Notes: generated from the sequence alone by a model not told the origin. A stretch of 39,594 nucleotides of DNA from Pseudomonadota bacterium (GCA_963204815.1 CAUJHQ010000141.1:1-39594); one strand, 5' to 3'; numbered from the stretch's first letter, positions 30,917 through 39,594 are shown. Numbers and translations: made by a program.

Positions 30917-31660
30917 ATGCCCGACGCCGCGCTCGTCGATTCGACCCCGTCCTTCCAGCCGCTGTACCAGCAGATCAAGGTGCGGCTGCTGCAGAACCTG
31001 CAGGCGGGCGACTGGAAGGCCGGCGAGATGATCCCCAGCGAGGTCGAGCTCGCCGCGCGCTACAAGGTCAGCCAGGGCACGGTGCGCAAGGCCATCGACG
31101 AGATGGCGGCCGAGAACCTGCTCGTGCGCCGCCAGGGCAAGGGCACCTTCGTCGCCACCCACGCCGAGGAAACGACGCAATACCGCTTCCTGCGCCTGAT
31201 GCCCGACGAGGGCGTCGCCGCCGGCATGCAGCGCCGCCTGATCGACTGCCGCCGCATGCGTGCGCCGCCCGACGTGGCGCGCGCGCTCGGCCTGAAGGGC
31301 GGCGAACCGGCGGTGCAACTGCGCCGCCTGCTGCTGGCCGACGAGCGGCCGGTCGTCTTCGACGACATCTGGCTGCCCGGCCACCTGTTCAAAGGCCTCA
31401 CGGCCGAGAAGCTTTCAGGCTATCGTGGGCCGATGTACGGCCTCTTCGAAGCCGAGTTCGGCGTGCGCATGATCCGCGCCGAGGAGCGACTGCGCGCCGT
31501 CGCTGCCCAGCCCGAGGAATCGCGCTGGCTCGCGGTGCCCGAAGGCGCGCCGCTGCTGTCGGTCGAGCGACTCTCGTTCACCTATGGCGACCGGCCGGTG
31601 GAACTGCGCCGCGGCCTCTACGACACCACCCGCCACCACTATCGCAACGAGCTCAGCTAG
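30917..31660 (+). CDS. GntR-family regulator with UTRA domain (HutC type)
   Basis: The 247-residue protein has a GntR winged helix in residues 13-80 (FQPLYQQIKVRLLQNLQAGD, PSEVELAARYKVSQGTVRKA, RRQGKGTFVATH). A UTRA ligand-binding domain fills the rest (DDIWLPGHLFKGL near residues 138-150 and PLLSVERLSFTYGDRPVEL). HutC-type regulators sense small metabolites. It sits divergent to mdh and 105 bp before sdhC, so TCA-cycle genes are the natural targets, by position. I start at ATG 30917; the frame is open to 30887 but that start lies inside the palindrome. With the -10 at 30902-30907 the transcript would be leaderless or nearly so, and self-regulated. Confidence 0.9.
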   Translation: MPDAALVDSTPSFQPLYQQIKVRLLQNLQAGDWKAGEMIPSEVELAARYKVSQGTVRKAIDEMAAENLLVRRQGKGTFVATHAEETTQYRFLRLMPDEGVAAGMQRRLIDCRRMRAPPDVARALGLKGGEPAVQLRRLLLADERPVVFDDIWLPGHLFKGLTAEKLSGYRGPMYGLFEAEFGVRMIRAEERLRAVAAQPEESRWLAVPEGAPLLSVERLSFTYGDRPVELRRGLYDTTRHHYRNELS

Positions 31661-31765
31661 CCGCCCGCGCAGGTCCGTGTAAGCCTGGTGCATTGCAATA
31701 AAATCTTTCGAGTTACAGCGCCACAACAGGAACCCGGAGCGAGCCGCCCCAACGGACCCCACACC

Positions 31766-32188
31766 ATGCCCAGCACCCCCCGCCCGGTCTTCCGCAACAT
31801 CCACATCACCGACATCCGCACGTACCGCCTGCCGGCGGCGGGCTTCGTGTCGATCCTGCACCGCGTGAGCGGCGCCGTGATGTTCCTGCTGCTGCCCTTC
31901 ATCGTCTGGCTGTTCGACGCCAGCCTCACGTCCGAGGTCAGCTACGACCGCTTCACGAGCGCGTTCGTCGCCGGCATCGGTTTCCTGCCGGGCTGGTTCA
32001 TCAAGCTCGTCGTGCTGGGCCTGATCTGGGCCTACCTGCACCACTTCATCGCCGGCGTGCGCCACGTCTGGATGGATGCCACGCACAGCGTCACGAAGGA
32101 GCAGGGCCGCTCGTCCGCGGTCGTCACGCTGGCCGCCAGCGCGGTGCTGACGGTCGTGCTCGGCGCCAAGCTCTTCGGCCTGTTCTGA
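31766..32188 (+). CDS. sdhC: Succinate dehydrogenase cytochrome b556 subunit
   Basis: The 140-residue membrane subunit has three hydrophobic helices. VSILHRVSGAVMFLLLPFIV includes the quinone-site HRVSG (residues 32-36), and WAYLHHFIAGVRHVWMD carries the haem-ligand histidine (probably His93). It anchors SDH (complex II) in the inner membrane, binds ubiquinone and shares haem b with SdhD. The start is ATG 31766; the frame upstream to 31688 reads across the leader. The 105-bp region after gntR holds TAAAAT (31699-31704) as a possible -10 box, without a good -35, so sdh may have its own promoter. First gene of sdhCDAB-sdhE-gltA. Confidence 0.93.
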   Translation: MPSTPRPVFRNIHITDIRTYRLPAAGFVSILHRVSGAVMFLLLPFIVWLFDASLTSEVSYDRFTSAFVAGIGFLPGWFIKLVVLGLIWAYLHHFIAGVRHVWMDATHSVTKEQGRSSAVVTLAASAVLTVVLGAKLFGLF

Positions 32189-32199
32189 GGTCTCATCGA

Positions 32200-32562
32200 A
32201 TGTCCACCAATTACGGTTCCAAGCGCATCGTCGTCGGCGCGCACTACGGCATGCGCGACTGGCTGAGCCAGCGCGTCACCGCGGTGCTGATGGCGCTGTT
32301 CACCATCGTGCTGCTCGTGCAGGTCGTCTTCGGCGGCCCGCTCGGCTACGACCGCTGGGCACGCATCTTCTCGGCGCAATGGATGAAGGTGCTGACCTTC
32401 GTCGTCATCGTCTCGCTCGCCTGGCACGCCTGGGTCGGCATTCGCGACATCTGGATGGACTACATCAAGCCCGTGGGCCTTCGCCTCGCGCTGCAGGTGG
32501 GTTCGATCGTCTGGCTCGCCGGCTGCGCCGGCTGGGCCGTGCAAGTGCTCTGGAGGCTCTGA
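32200..32562 (+). CDS. sdhD: Succinate dehydrogenase membrane anchor subunit
   Basis: The 120-residue protein completes the membrane part of complex II. It starts MSTNYGSKRIVVGAHYGMRD, the usual beginning of betaproteobacterial SdhD. It has three spans, with AWHAWVGIRDIWMDYIKP holding the second haem ligand and quinone-pocket residues. A TGAGGT sits before the ATG, 11 bp after the sdhC stop. Five bases separate its stop codon from the sdhA ATG, so the stoichiometry is set by tight coupling. Confidence 0.92.
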   Translation: MSTNYGSKRIVVGAHYGMRDWLSQRVTAVLMALFTIVLLVQVVFGGPLGYDRWARIFSAQWMKVLTFVVIVSLAWHAWVGIRDIWMDYIKPVGLRLALQVGSIVWLAGCAGWAVQVLWRL

Positions 32563-32567
32563 AGAAC

Positions 32568-34370
32568 ATGGCACTTGCCAACATCCCGAAGCGCAAGTTC
32601 GACGTCGTCATCGTCGGCGCCGGTGGTTCCGGCATGCAGGCTTCGCTGCGCCTGGCGCAGGCCGGCCTCAACGTCGCCGTGCTGTCCAAGGTGTTCCCGA
32701 CCCGTTCGCACACGGTGGCCGCGCAGGGCGGCATCGGCGCGTCGCTCGGCAACATGAGCGAAGACAACTGGCACTACCACTTCTACGACACCGTGAAGGG
32801 CAGCGACTGGCTGGGCGACCAGGACGCCATCGAGTTCATGTGCCGCGAAGCGCCGAAGGTCGTCTACGAGCTCGAACACTTCGGCATGCCGTTCGACCGC
32901 AACCCCGACGGCACGATCTACCAGCGCCCGTTCGGCGGCCACACCGCGAACTACGGCGAAAAGCCGGTGCAGCGCGCCTGCGCCGCCGCCGACCGCACCG
33001 GCCACGCGATGCTGCACACGCTGTACCAGCAGAACGTGAAGGCGCGCACCAACTTCTTCGTCGAGTGGATGGCGCTGGACCTGATCCGCGACGCCGACGG
33101 CGACGTGCTCGGCGTCACCGCGCTCGAGATGGAGACCGGCGACGTCCACATCCTCGAAGGCAAGGTCACGCTGTTCGCGACCGGCGGCGCCGGCCGCATC
33201 TACGCCGCCAGCACCAATGCCTTCATCAACACCGGCGACGGCCTGGGCATGGCGGCGCGCGCCGGCATCCCGCTGCAGGACATGGAGTTCTGGCAGTTCC
33301 ACCCGACCGGCGTGCACAACGCCGGCGTGCTGCTGACCGAAGGCTGCCGCGGCGAAGGCGCGATCCTGCGCAACAGCAACGGCGAGCGCTTCATGGAACG
33401 CTACGCGCCGACGCTGAAGGACCTGGCGCCGCGCGACTTCGTCTCGCGCTGCATGGACCAGGAGATCAAGGAAGGGCGTGGCTGCGGTCCCAACAAGGAC
33501 TACATCCAGCTCGACATGACCCACCTGGGCGGCGACACGATCATGAAGCGCCTGCCCAGCGTGTTCGAGATCGGCCACAACTTCGCCAACGTCGACATCA
33601 CGAAGGAACCGATCCCGGTCGTGCCGACCATCCACTACCAGATGGGCGGCATCCCGACCAACATCCACGGCCAGGTGGTGGCGCCGAAGAGCGGCAGCCC
33701 GAGCACCATCGTCAACGGCCTGTACGCGGTGGGCGAATGCGCCTGCGTCAGCGTGCACGGCGCGAACCGGCTGGGCACGAACTCACTGCTCGACCTGCTG
33801 GTGTTCGGCCGCGCGGCCGGCTTCCACATCGTCGATTCGCTGAAGGGCGCGAAGAGCCACAAGCCGCTGCCGGCCGACGCTGCCGACCGCTCGCTCGCGC
33901 GCGTCGCCAAGCTCGAGGCCGCCAGCTCGGGCGAATACGCGCAGGACGTCGCCAACGACATCCGCAACACGATGCAGCAGCACGCCGGCGTGTTCCGCAC
34001 CCAGGCCAGCATGGTCGAAGGCGTCGTCAAGATCGAGGCCCTGGCCGAGCGCGTGAAGCACATCGGCCTGAAGGACACCAGCAAGGTCTTCAACACCGCC
34101 CGCATCGAGGCGCTGGAAGTCGAGAACCTGATCGAGGCCGCGCGCGCCACGATGGTCTCGGCCGCCGCGCGCCAGGAGTGCCGCGGCGCCCACACCGTGA
34201 AGGACTACGAGCGCGGCGCCGACGACGCCGAATGCCCGCTGGGCCGCAACGACAAGGTGTGGATGAAGCACACGCTGTGGCACTCCGAGGGCAGCCGCCT
34301 CGAGTACAAGCCGGTGAACCTGAAGCCCCTGACGGTCGACAGCGTTCCTCCCAAGGTCCGCACGTTCTGA
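32568..34370 (+). CDS. sdhA: Succinate dehydrogenase flavoprotein subunit
   Basis: The 600-residue catalytic subunit oxidises succinate to fumarate on the cytoplasmic face. VVIVGAGGSGMQASLRLAQ is the FAD fold. His48 in RSHTVAAQGG is the residue that binds FAD covalently. HPTGVHNAGVLLTEGCRGEG, the catalytic Arg region RDFVSRCMDQEI, MGGIPTNIHGQVV and SVHGANRLGTNSLLDLLVFG are all in place. Length is right for the family (about 590). GGAGG lies 12-16 bases before the ATG. Maturation of the flavin needs SdhE, which is encoded two genes downstream. Confidence 0.97.
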   Translation: MALANIPKRKFDVVIVGAGGSGMQASLRLAQAGLNVAVLSKVFPTRSHTVAAQGGIGASLGNMSEDNWHYHFYDTVKGSDWLGDQDAIEFMCREAPKVVYELEHFGMPFDRNPDGTIYQRPFGGHTANYGEKPVQRACAAADRTGHAMLHTLYQQNVKARTNFFVEWMALDLIRDADGDVLGVTALEMETGDVHILEGKVTLFATGGAGRIYAASTNAFINTGDGLGMAARAGIPLQDMEFWQFHPTGVHNAGVLLTEGCRGEGAILRNSNGERFMERYAPTLKDLAPRDFVSRCMDQEIKEGRGCGPNKDYIQLDMTHLGGDTIMKRLPSVFEIGHNFANVDITKEPIPVVPTIHYQMGGIPTNIHGQVVAPKSGSPSTIVNGLYAVGECACVSVHGANRLGTNSLLDLLVFGRAAGFHIVDSLKGAKSHKPLPADAADRSLARVAKLEAASSGEYAQDVANDIRNTMQQHAGVFRTQASMVEGVVKIEALAERVKHIGLKDTSKVFNTARIEALEVENLIEAARATMVSAAARQECRGAHTVKDYERGADDAECPLGRNDKVWMKHTLWHSEGSRLEYKPVNLKPLTVDSVPPKVRTF

Positions 34371-34387
34371 CGCACCCGAGAACCACC

Positions 34388-35092
34388 ATGGCCCTGCGCA
34401 CCTTCCAGATCTACCGCTACGACCCCGACAAGGACGCCACGCCCTACATGCAGACGCTGCAGGTCGAGCTCGACGGCAGCGAACGCATGCTGCTGGACGC
34501 GCTGATCAAGCTCAAGCAGGTCGACCCGACGCTGAGCTTCCGCCGCAGCTGCCGCGAAGGCGTGTGCGGTTCGGACGCGATGAACATCAACGGCAAGAAC
34601 GGCCTGGCCTGCCTGACCAACATGCGCACGCTGCCGGGCACCGTGGTGCTGAAGCCGCTGCCGGGGCTGCCCGTCATCCGCGACCTCATCGTCGACATGA
34701 CGCAGTTCTTCAAGCAGTACCACTCGATCAAGCCCTACCTCGTCAACGACGAGCGGCCGCCCGAGAAGGAACGCCTGCAGTCGCCCGAGGAGCGCGACGA
34801 GCTGAACGGCCTGTACGAGTGCATCCTGTGCGCCAGCTGCAGCACCAGCTGCCCCAGCTTCTGGTGGAACCCGGACAAGTTCGTCGGCCCGGCCGGCCTG
34901 CTGCAGGCCTACCGCTTCATTGCCGACAGCCGCGACCAGGACACCGCGGGCCGCCTCGACAACCTCGAGGACCCGTACCGCCTGTTCCGCTGCCACACCA
35001 TCATGAACTGCGTCGACGTATGCCCGAAGGGCCTGAACCCGACGAAGGCGATCGGCAAGATCAAGGAATTGATGGTGCGCCGCGCCGTCTGA
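34388..35092 (+). CDS. sdhB: Succinate dehydrogenase iron-sulfur subunit
   Basis: The 234-residue subunit carries electrons from FAD to quinone through three clusters. The [2Fe-2S] ligands are Cys55, Cys60, Asp63 and Cys75, the same pattern as E. coli with Asp replacing one Cys. ECILCASCSTSCP (Cys145, 148, 151, 155) and CHTIMNCVDVCPKGLNP (Cys202, 208, 212) hold the [4Fe-4S] and [3Fe-4S] clusters. The ATG at 34388 is 17 bp after the sdhA stop. No deviation from the family was seen. The next gene, sdhE, begins 22 bp downstream. Confidence 0.96.
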   Translation: MALRTFQIYRYDPDKDATPYMQTLQVELDGSERMLLDALIKLKQVDPTLSFRRSCREGVCGSDAMNINGKNGLACLTNMRTLPGTVVLKPLPGLPVIRDLIVDMTQFFKQYHSIKPYLVNDERPPEKERLQSPEERDELNGLYECILCASCSTSCPSFWWNPDKFVGPAGLLQAYRFIADSRDQDTAGRLDNLEDPYRLFRCHTIMNCVDVCPKGLNPTKAIGKIKELMVRRAV

Positions 35093-35114
35093 CGAAGAAG
35101 CGAAGCAAGACCCC

Positions 35115-35396
35115 ATGGAGGCCCGCCTCGACGAACGTTCCCTCAGCCGCCTGCGCTGGCGCTGCCGCCGCGGGCTGCTGGAGAACGACCTGTTCGTCGA
35201 GCGCTTCTTTCGCCGCCACGAGGAGACGATCACAACACGGCAGGCCGCAGGCCTCTCGGCCCTGATGGACCTGCCGGACAACGACCTGCTCGACCTGCTC
35301 CTGTGCCGCAAGGAGCCCGAAGGCGAGCTGGACCGCCCTGATGTGCACGAGGTGCTCGCGCTGCTGCGCATGCCGAGCCCCACCCGCCCGAGCTGA
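35115..35396 (+). CDS. sdhE: FAD assembly factor SdhE
   Basis: The 93-residue protein helps FAD become covalently linked to SdhA. The short helical bundle contains the family motif RGxxE as [16 protein letters not shown] (Arg19, Gly20, Glu23), and near the middle [17 protein letters not shown]. Length fits the 80-95 of the family. The position right after sdhB is the common betaproteobacterial arrangement. The gltA start follows 13 bp later. It was formerly annotated as the antitoxin CptB or as DUF339. Confidence 0.92.
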   Translation: MEARLDERSLSRLRWRCRRGLLENDLFVERFFRRHEETITTRQAAGLSALMDLPDNDLLDLLLCRKEPEGELDRPDVHEVLALLRMPSPTRPS

Positions 35397-35409
35397 AGAA
35401 AGGCCCGTG

Positions 35410-36720
35410 ATGACCCCCTCCGACGTCAAAGCCACCCTGGCGTTCTCCGACGGCAGCCCGAGCATCGATCTGCCCGTCTACAAGGGCTCGATCGGGCCCG
35501 ACGTGATCGACATCCGCAAGCTGTACGGCCAGACCGGCAAGTTCACCTACGACCCGGGCTTCCTGAGCACCGCGTCGTGCCAGTCGACCATCACCTACAT
35601 CGACGGCGACAAGGGCGAGCTGCTGTACCGCGGCTACCCGATCGAGCAGCTCGCCACGCAGTGCGACTTCCTCGACACCTGCTACCTGCTGCTCTACGGC
35701 GACCTGCCGAACGCGACGCAGCAGACCGACTTCCACAAGCTCGTCACGAACCACACGATGGTCAACGAGCAGATGCAGTTCTTCCTGCGCGGTTTCCGCC
35801 GCGACGCCCACCCGATGGCGGTGATGACCGGCCTGGTCGGCGCGCTGTCGGCCTTCTATCACGACAGCACGGACATCAACAATCCGAAGCACCGCGACAT
35901 CGCCGCGATCCGCCTGATCGCGAAGATGCCCACGCTGGTGGCCATGGCCTACAAGTACGGCGTCGGCCAGCCCTACATGTACCCGAAGAACTCGCTGTCC
36001 TACAGCGCGAACTTCATGCGCATGATGTTCGCCACGCCCTGCGAGGAGTACGAGCCGAACGAGGTGCTGGTGCGCGCGATGGACCGCATTTTCATCCTGC
36101 ACGCCGACCACGAGCAGAACGCCTCCACCTCCACCGTGCGCCTGTGCGGCAGCTCGGGCACCAACCCGTTCGCCGCCATCGCGGCCGGCGTGGCCTGCCT
36201 GTGGGGCCCGGCGCACGGCGGCGCCAACGAGGCGGCGCTGAACATGCTGGAAGAGATCCAGCGCAACGGCGGTGTCGAGAAGATCGGCGAGTTCATCAAG
36301 CAGGTGAAGGACAAGAACTCCAACGTCAAGCTGATGGGCTTCGGCCACCGGGTCTACAAGAACTACGACCCGCGCGCCAAACTGATGCGCGAGACCTGCC
36401 ACGAGGTGCTGAACGCGCTCGGCCTGCACGACGACCCGCTGTTCAAGCTGGCGATGGCGCTCGAGAAGATCGCGCTGGAAGACGAGTACTTCGTCGCCCG
36501 CAAGCTCTACCCGAACGTCGACTTCTACTCGGGCATCGTGCAGCGCGCGATCGGCATCCCGGTGAGCCTGTTCACCGCCATCTTCGCGCTCGCGCGCACG
36601 GTCGGCTGGATCGCGCAGCTCAACGAGATGATCGGCGACCCCGAGTACAAGATCGGCCGCCCGCGCCAGCTGTTCGTCGGCGCCGAGCGGCGCGACGTCA
36701 AGCCGATCGCGCAGCGCTGA
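35410..36720 (+). CDS. gltA: Citrate synthase
   Basis: The 436-residue type II citrate synthase condenses acetyl-CoA and oxaloacetate. [20 protein letters not shown] and [14 protein letters not shown] hold the catalytic histidines; [13 protein letters not shown] is the PROSITE signature; NVDFYSGIV carries the catalytic Asp. The long N-terminal extension before the helical core is typical of the hexameric, NADH-sensitive bacterial form. AAAGG precedes the start; ATG at 35410 overlaps an in-frame GTG at 35407. It is the last gene of the sdh operon, followed 9 bp later by the HDOD gene on the same strand. Confidence 0.96.
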   Translation: MTPSDVKATLAFSDGSPSIDLPVYKGSIGPDVIDIRKLYGQTGKFTYDPGFLSTASCQSTITYIDGDKGELLYRGYPIEQLATQCDFLDTCYLLLYGDLPNATQQTDFHKLVTNHTMVNEQMQFFLRGFRRDAHPMAVMTGLVGALSAFYHDSTDINNPKHRDIAAIRLIAKMPTLVAMAYKYGVGQPYMYPKNSLSYSANFMRMMFATPCEEYEPNEVLVRAMDRIFILHADHEQNASTSTVRLCGSSGTNPFAAIAAGVACLWGPAHGGANEAALNMLEEIQRNGGVEKIGEFIKQVKDKNSNVKLMGFGHRVYKNYDPRAKLMRETCHEVLNALGLHDDPLFKLAMALEKIALEDEYFVARKLYPNVDFYSGIVQRAIGIPVSLFTAIFALARTVGWIAQLNEMIGDPEYKIGRPRQLFVGAERRDVKPIAQR

Positions 36721-36729
36721 TCGACGCCG

Positions 36730-37632
36730 ATGAGCTGGCTGTCGCGCTGGTTTGGTAGCCCGCCTGCCGCGGCCCCAAGCGGGCCGCGGCCGTCCGCTCC
36801 ACCGGGTGTGACAGCACCGGTTCCATCGAATCCCTCCACGGCCGCTCTGCGGCCGTTGTTGCTTCCGTGGCTGCTCGACGGTGGCGACGCCGAGGAGCGT
36901 GCGCTGTCGGCCGCCGAGACGCGGGCGCTGGCCGCGATCGACGCCGTGCTGGCGCTGCCGGCGCTGCCCGACGAACTGCTGCCGCGCGCCGCCGCGCTGA
37001 TCCCGCAGCTGCTCGCGATGCTGCGCCAGACCGACCTGCCGGTGCAGGCGCTGGCGCAGCAGGTCTCGAAGGACGTGGTGCTGGCCGCCGAGGTGCTGCG
37101 CACCGCGCGCAGCCCGTTCTACCGCGCCCGCGGCACCGTGTCCGACCTCGCCGAGGCGATCACGCTGGTCGGCGAATCGGGCGTGCAGTCGGTCATCGCG
37201 CGCGTGCTGCTGCGGCCGATCTTCGAGCCGCCGCCCGGCACGCTGGGCCGGCGCATCGCCGCCCGCCTCTGGGAGCATGCCGAGCGCATGGCAGGCCACG
37301 CCTCCGAGGAAGCGCGAGCCGCCGGACTGCGCGCCTTCGACGGCTACATCGCCGGCCTGCTGCACGACGCCGGCTGGACCGTGGCCGCGCGCGCGATCGA
37401 CCGCGCCGGCGTCGCGCTCGATGGCCGCCCGGGCGTCGTCTTCTGCGCCGAGATCGACCGCCGCGCGCACACCCTCTTCGGCCGCGCCGGCCGCGGCTGG
37501 GCGATCACGGCGGCCTTCCAGGCCCTGTGCGCCGACGCCCGGAGCGTGCCGCTGGACCAGAGCACCGACCCCCTCGCCGCCGTGCTGCGGCGCGCGCAGG
37601 TGCTGGCCTTCGAGGCGCCTCCGCAGACATGA
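36730..37632 (+). CDS. HDOD-domain signalling protein
   Basis: The 300-residue cytoplasmic protein has a Pro/Ser/Ala-rich N-terminal tail (residues 8-40) and then a helical HDOD domain: LPRAAALIPQLLAMLRQTDL, LAQQVSKDVVLAAEVLRTAR, and VSDLAEAITLVGESGVQSVI. The central WEHAERMAGHASEEARAAGL and GYIAGLLHDAGW match the HD-like helices. HDOD domains resemble HD hydrolases but usually lack activity, acting as adaptors in chemotaxis, cyclic-di-GMP and stress signalling. Here HD residues are partly kept (LLHDAG), so phosphodiesterase activity is not excluded. It ends in an ATGA overlap with the TPR-GGDEF gene, so the two are translated together and probably work in one pathway. It may be read through from gltA. 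Confidence 0.85.
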   Translation: MSWLSRWFGSPPAAAPSGPRPSAPPGVTAPVPSNPSTAALRPLLLPWLLDGGDAEERALSAAETRALAAIDAVLALPALPDELLPRAAALIPQLLAMLRQTDLPVQALAQQVSKDVVLAAEVLRTARSPFYRARGTVSDLAEAITLVGESGVQSVIARVLLRPIFEPPPGTLGRRIAARLWEHAERMAGHASEEARAAGLRAFDGYIAGLLHDAGWTVAARAIDRAGVALDGRPGVVFCAEIDRRAHTLFGRAGRGWAITAAFQALCADARSVPLDQSTDPLAAVLRRAQVLAFEAPPQT

Positions 37633-39407
37633 ACGCCGAGGCGCGGGTGCGCGAGGCGCGGGTCGACGACCTGCTGCACCGCGCCCACGCCATGCGCCAC
37701 GAAGATGCGCGCGGCGCACTGGTGCTCTGCCGCGAAGCGCTCGGCCTCGCCCATGCGCTCGACTACGCCGGCGGCGTCGCCTGGGGCCTGCTGCGCACGG
37801 GCCTGTGCGAGCTGGTGCTCGGCGACGACGATGCCGCCACCGCAGCGCGCCTCCAGCAGGCGGCCGCGTTGATGCGCAGCCTGGGTGACGTCGGCGGCGA
37901 GGCCGACGCGCTGAATCTGCTGGCCAGCCTGCACGACCGCCGCAACGACCACCGGCGCGCGCTCGAACTGCGCGAAGCCTGCCTCGCAGCACGCCGGCGC
38001 GCCGGCGACACGGCCGCGGAGGCCGGCGCGCTGCACAACCTGGCGCTCACGCTGATCGACCTGCAGCGCTGGCCCGAAGCGATGCAGCACCTGCAGGCCA
38101 GCCTTGCGCTCGCGGAGCGCGTGGACGACGCGCTGGGCGAGGCCTACGCGCACAAGTCGCTCGGCACCTTGCTCGCCGAAGCGGGCGGCCACGAAGAAGC
38201 GCTTGCCCACTTCGAACGCGCACTGGCGCGCGTGGCCGCCACGCGCGACCGCGCGCTCGAGAGCACGGTGCGGGCCAACCTCGGCCGCTCGCTGGCGGCA
38301 CGGGGCCGCGAGGCCGAGGCGGTGCCGCACCTGGAGCAGGCGCTCGCCATCGCGCGCCGCACCGGCAACCGCGAAGACCTGTGGACGGCGCTCGCGGCGC
38401 TCGGCGCCGCCCACGGTCAGGCCGGCCGCCATGCCGAGGCGGCGGCGCTGCTCGAGGAAGCGTTGCGCGCGATCGAACCCACCGGCAACCGCGATGCCGA
38501 GGCCACCGTGCTGGCCGCGCTCGGCCGCCATCGCCTGCGTGGCGGCGACGCGGCAGCGGCCGTCGCGCTGCTGGAGCGCGCGCTGGCCGCGGCACGGGCG
38601 ATCGACGCCGACACCGCCGTGGCGGCGCTGCACCGGTTGCTCGCCGACGCGCACGAGGCACTGGGCGACCTGCCCGCCGCGCTGGCGCATCTGCGCCGCC
38701 ATTGCGAGTCCGAAGCGCGCGTGCATGGCGAGTCCTCGCGCCGCCGCCGGCAGGCCGTGCTGACGCAGGTGGCGCTGCAGCCGCTGCAGCGTGATGCGCA
38801 GGCGCAGGCCCACCGCGCCGACCGGCTGGCGAGCGAACTCGACGCCACGCGCGAGTGGGCGCGCCAGAAGGAGGCGCTGCTCGAACAGCTGGCGCAGCAG
38901 GCGCAGCTGCTGGAGCAGATGGCGCGCGAAGACGGCCTCACCGGTGTCGCCAACCGGCGCTGGCTGGACCTGCAGCTCGCGCGCGAATGCGAGCGCGCCA
39001 GCCGCTTCGGTCACCCGCTGGCGGTGGCGATGATCGACGTCGACGACTTCAAGGCCATCAACGACCGCCACTCGCACGCCGTGGGCGACGCGGTGCTGCG
39101 CCGGCTGGCGCTGCTGCTGCGCGATTCGTGCCGCGCCAGCGACCAGGTCGGCCGCTACGGCGGCGAGGAATTCATGCTGGTGCTGCCGGAGACCACGCTC
39201 GACAACGCGATGGTGGTCTGCGAGAAGCTGTGCCGCCGCATCGAGGCGCACGACTGGCGCGGCGTGCACGGTGCGCTGGCGCGCGTCACGGTGAGCATCG
39301 GCGTGGCCGGCAGCAGCTTCGGCCCCGACGCGGGCGAACTCGCTGCCGCCGCCGACGCGCGGCTCTACCGCGCCAAGCAGGCGGGCAAGAACCGCGTGGA
39401 GCGCTAG
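37629..39407 (+). CDS. TPR-repeat diguanylate cyclase (GGDEF)
   Basis: The 592-residue protein has no signal peptide or membrane span. Residues 15-360 are tetratricopeptide-like helix pairs of about 40 residues (HNLALTLIDLQRWPEAMQHL, KSLGTLLAEAGGHEEALAHF, and more). A coiled coil at about 385-435 (RADRLASELDATREWARQKE) follows. The GGDEF domain has the active site GGEEF at 511-515, LTGVANRRWLDLQL near its start and the inhibitory-site motif RASD at 502-505, so it should make cyclic di-GMP and be subject to product inhibition. TPRs would act as protein-binding sensor. The ATG at 37629 overlaps the HDOD stop by four bases. It ends 9 bp before sucD on the opposite strand. Confidence 0.9.
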   Translation: MNAEARVREARVDDLLHRAHAMRHEDARGALVLCREALGLAHALDYAGGVAWGLLRTGLCELVLGDDDAATAARLQQAAALMRSLGDVGGEADALNLLASLHDRRNDHRRALELREACLAARRRAGDTAAEAGALHNLALTLIDLQRWPEAMQHLQASLALAERVDDALGEAYAHKSLGTLLAEAGGHEEALAHFERALARVAATRDRALESTVRANLGRSLAARGREAEAVPHLEQALAIARRTGNREDLWTALAALGAAHGQAGRHAEAAALLEEALRAIEPTGNRDAEATVLAALGRHRLRGGDAAAAVALLERALAAARAIDADTAVAALHRLLADAHEALGDLPAALAHLRRHCESEARVHGESSRRRRQAVLTQVALQPLQRDAQAQAHRADRLASELDATREWARQKEALLEQLAQQAQLLEQMAREDGLTGVANRRWLDLQLARECERASRFGHPLAVAMIDVDDFKAINDRHSHAVGDAVLRRLALLLRDSCRASDQVGRYGGEEFMLVLPETTLDNAMVVCEKLCRRIEAHDWRGVHGALARVTVSIGVAGSSFGPDAGELAAAADARLYRAKQAGKNRVER

Positions 39408-39416
39408 CGTGGCGCC

Positions 39417-39594
39417 TTAGAGCAGCGCCTTCAGCAGCTTCGCCATCTCGCTCGGATTGCGCGTCACCTTGAACCCGCACTCCTCCATGATGGCGAGCTT
39501 GGCGTCTGCCGTGTCGGCGCCCCCGCTGATGAGCGCACCGGCATGGCCCATGCGCTTGCCCGGGGGCGCGGTCACGCCGGCGATGAAGCCCACG
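39417..39594 (-). CDS. sucD: Succinyl-CoA synthetase alpha subunit, C-terminal part
   Basis: Only the last 58 codons lie in the window; the N-terminus is to the right. The translation begins [20 protein letters not shown] and ends [17 protein letters not shown] contains the active-site histidine that is phosphorylated during the reaction between succinyl-CoA, ADP and phosphate, and GKRMGHAGA is strongly conserved in all SucD. The frame is open through the window edge. It converges with the GGDEF gene. This adds a fourth TCA-cycle enzyme to the cluster of sdh, gltA and mdh; sucC would be expected just upstream of sucD, outside the window. Confidence 0.93.
   Translation of the reverse strand, partial: VGFIAGVTAPPGKRMGHAGALISGGADTADAKLAIMEECGFKVTRNPSEMAKLLKALL

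Noticed and set aside
31421..31435. TATCGT-N6-ATG as an internal promoter in gntR
   Set aside because: It reads YRGPM in an intact coding frame and no gene starts there. It serves as a chance example that weakens the leaderless-promoter idea.

Overview
The window is a continuous, very GC-rich chromosomal stretch. Its gene content and synteny point to a betaproteobacterium of the order Burkholderiales, probably near the Rubrivivax/Leptothrix/Methylibium lineages. The pointers are a gntR-sdhCDAB-sdhE-gltA block with mdh divergent from it, Bug-type (TctC) and TRAP solute receptors, and a class II ribonucleotide reductase. This placement is inferred from gene content, not from a 16S gene. I see no tRNA, rRNA, insertion sequence, prophage or CRISPR array. 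Genes cover almost everything: no gene-free gap exceeds 300 bases. The largest are 25446-25681, which holds a LacI-type palindrome and a hairpin, and 4229-4441, where I see nothing beyond ordinary upstream sequence.

Left part (1-11.6 kb), housekeeping and poorly known genes: the end of a universal stress protein; adenosylcobalamin-dependent ribonucleotide reductase; an orphan ParA ATPase; two helical proteins of unknown function, the second phasin-like; exonuclease I; a small zinc-ribbon protein; a sulfotransferase-like protein divergent from an MFS carrier; DUF533/TerB-like and DUF456 membrane proteins; and a second, ParA-like ATPase.

Middle (11.6-21.1 kb), carboxylate uptake and use: a TRAP transporter (dctQ-dctM-dctP order), an IclR regulator, and divergent from it a tightly packed operon of a second TRAP transporter (P-Q-M), a short-chain dehydrogenase, and the alpha and beta E1 subunits of a thiamine-diphosphate dehydrogenase. 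No E2 or E3 gene is present. This operon is the best candidate for an undescribed pathway: uptake of a carboxylate, oxidation of a hydroxyl group, then thiamine-dependent C-C cleavage.

Right part (21-39.6 kb): on the minus strand, a metallo-beta-lactamase-fold lipoprotein, penicillin-binding protein 1A, a small secreted protein and a CitE/HpcH-type lyase. Divergent from the lyase is a tripartite tricarboxylate transporter (tctC-tctB-tctA). Then comes the TCA-cycle block: mdh (minus), a GntR regulator with a perfect 10+2+10 bp palindrome at its promoter, sdhC-sdhD-sdhA-sdhB-sdhE-gltA. It is followed by an HDOD protein overlapping a TPR-GGDEF diguanylate cyclase, and on the minus strand at the window edge the C-terminus of succinyl-CoA synthetase alpha (sucD). 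The right half therefore joins carboxylate import, a C-C lyase and four TCA-cycle enzymes in one neighbourhood.
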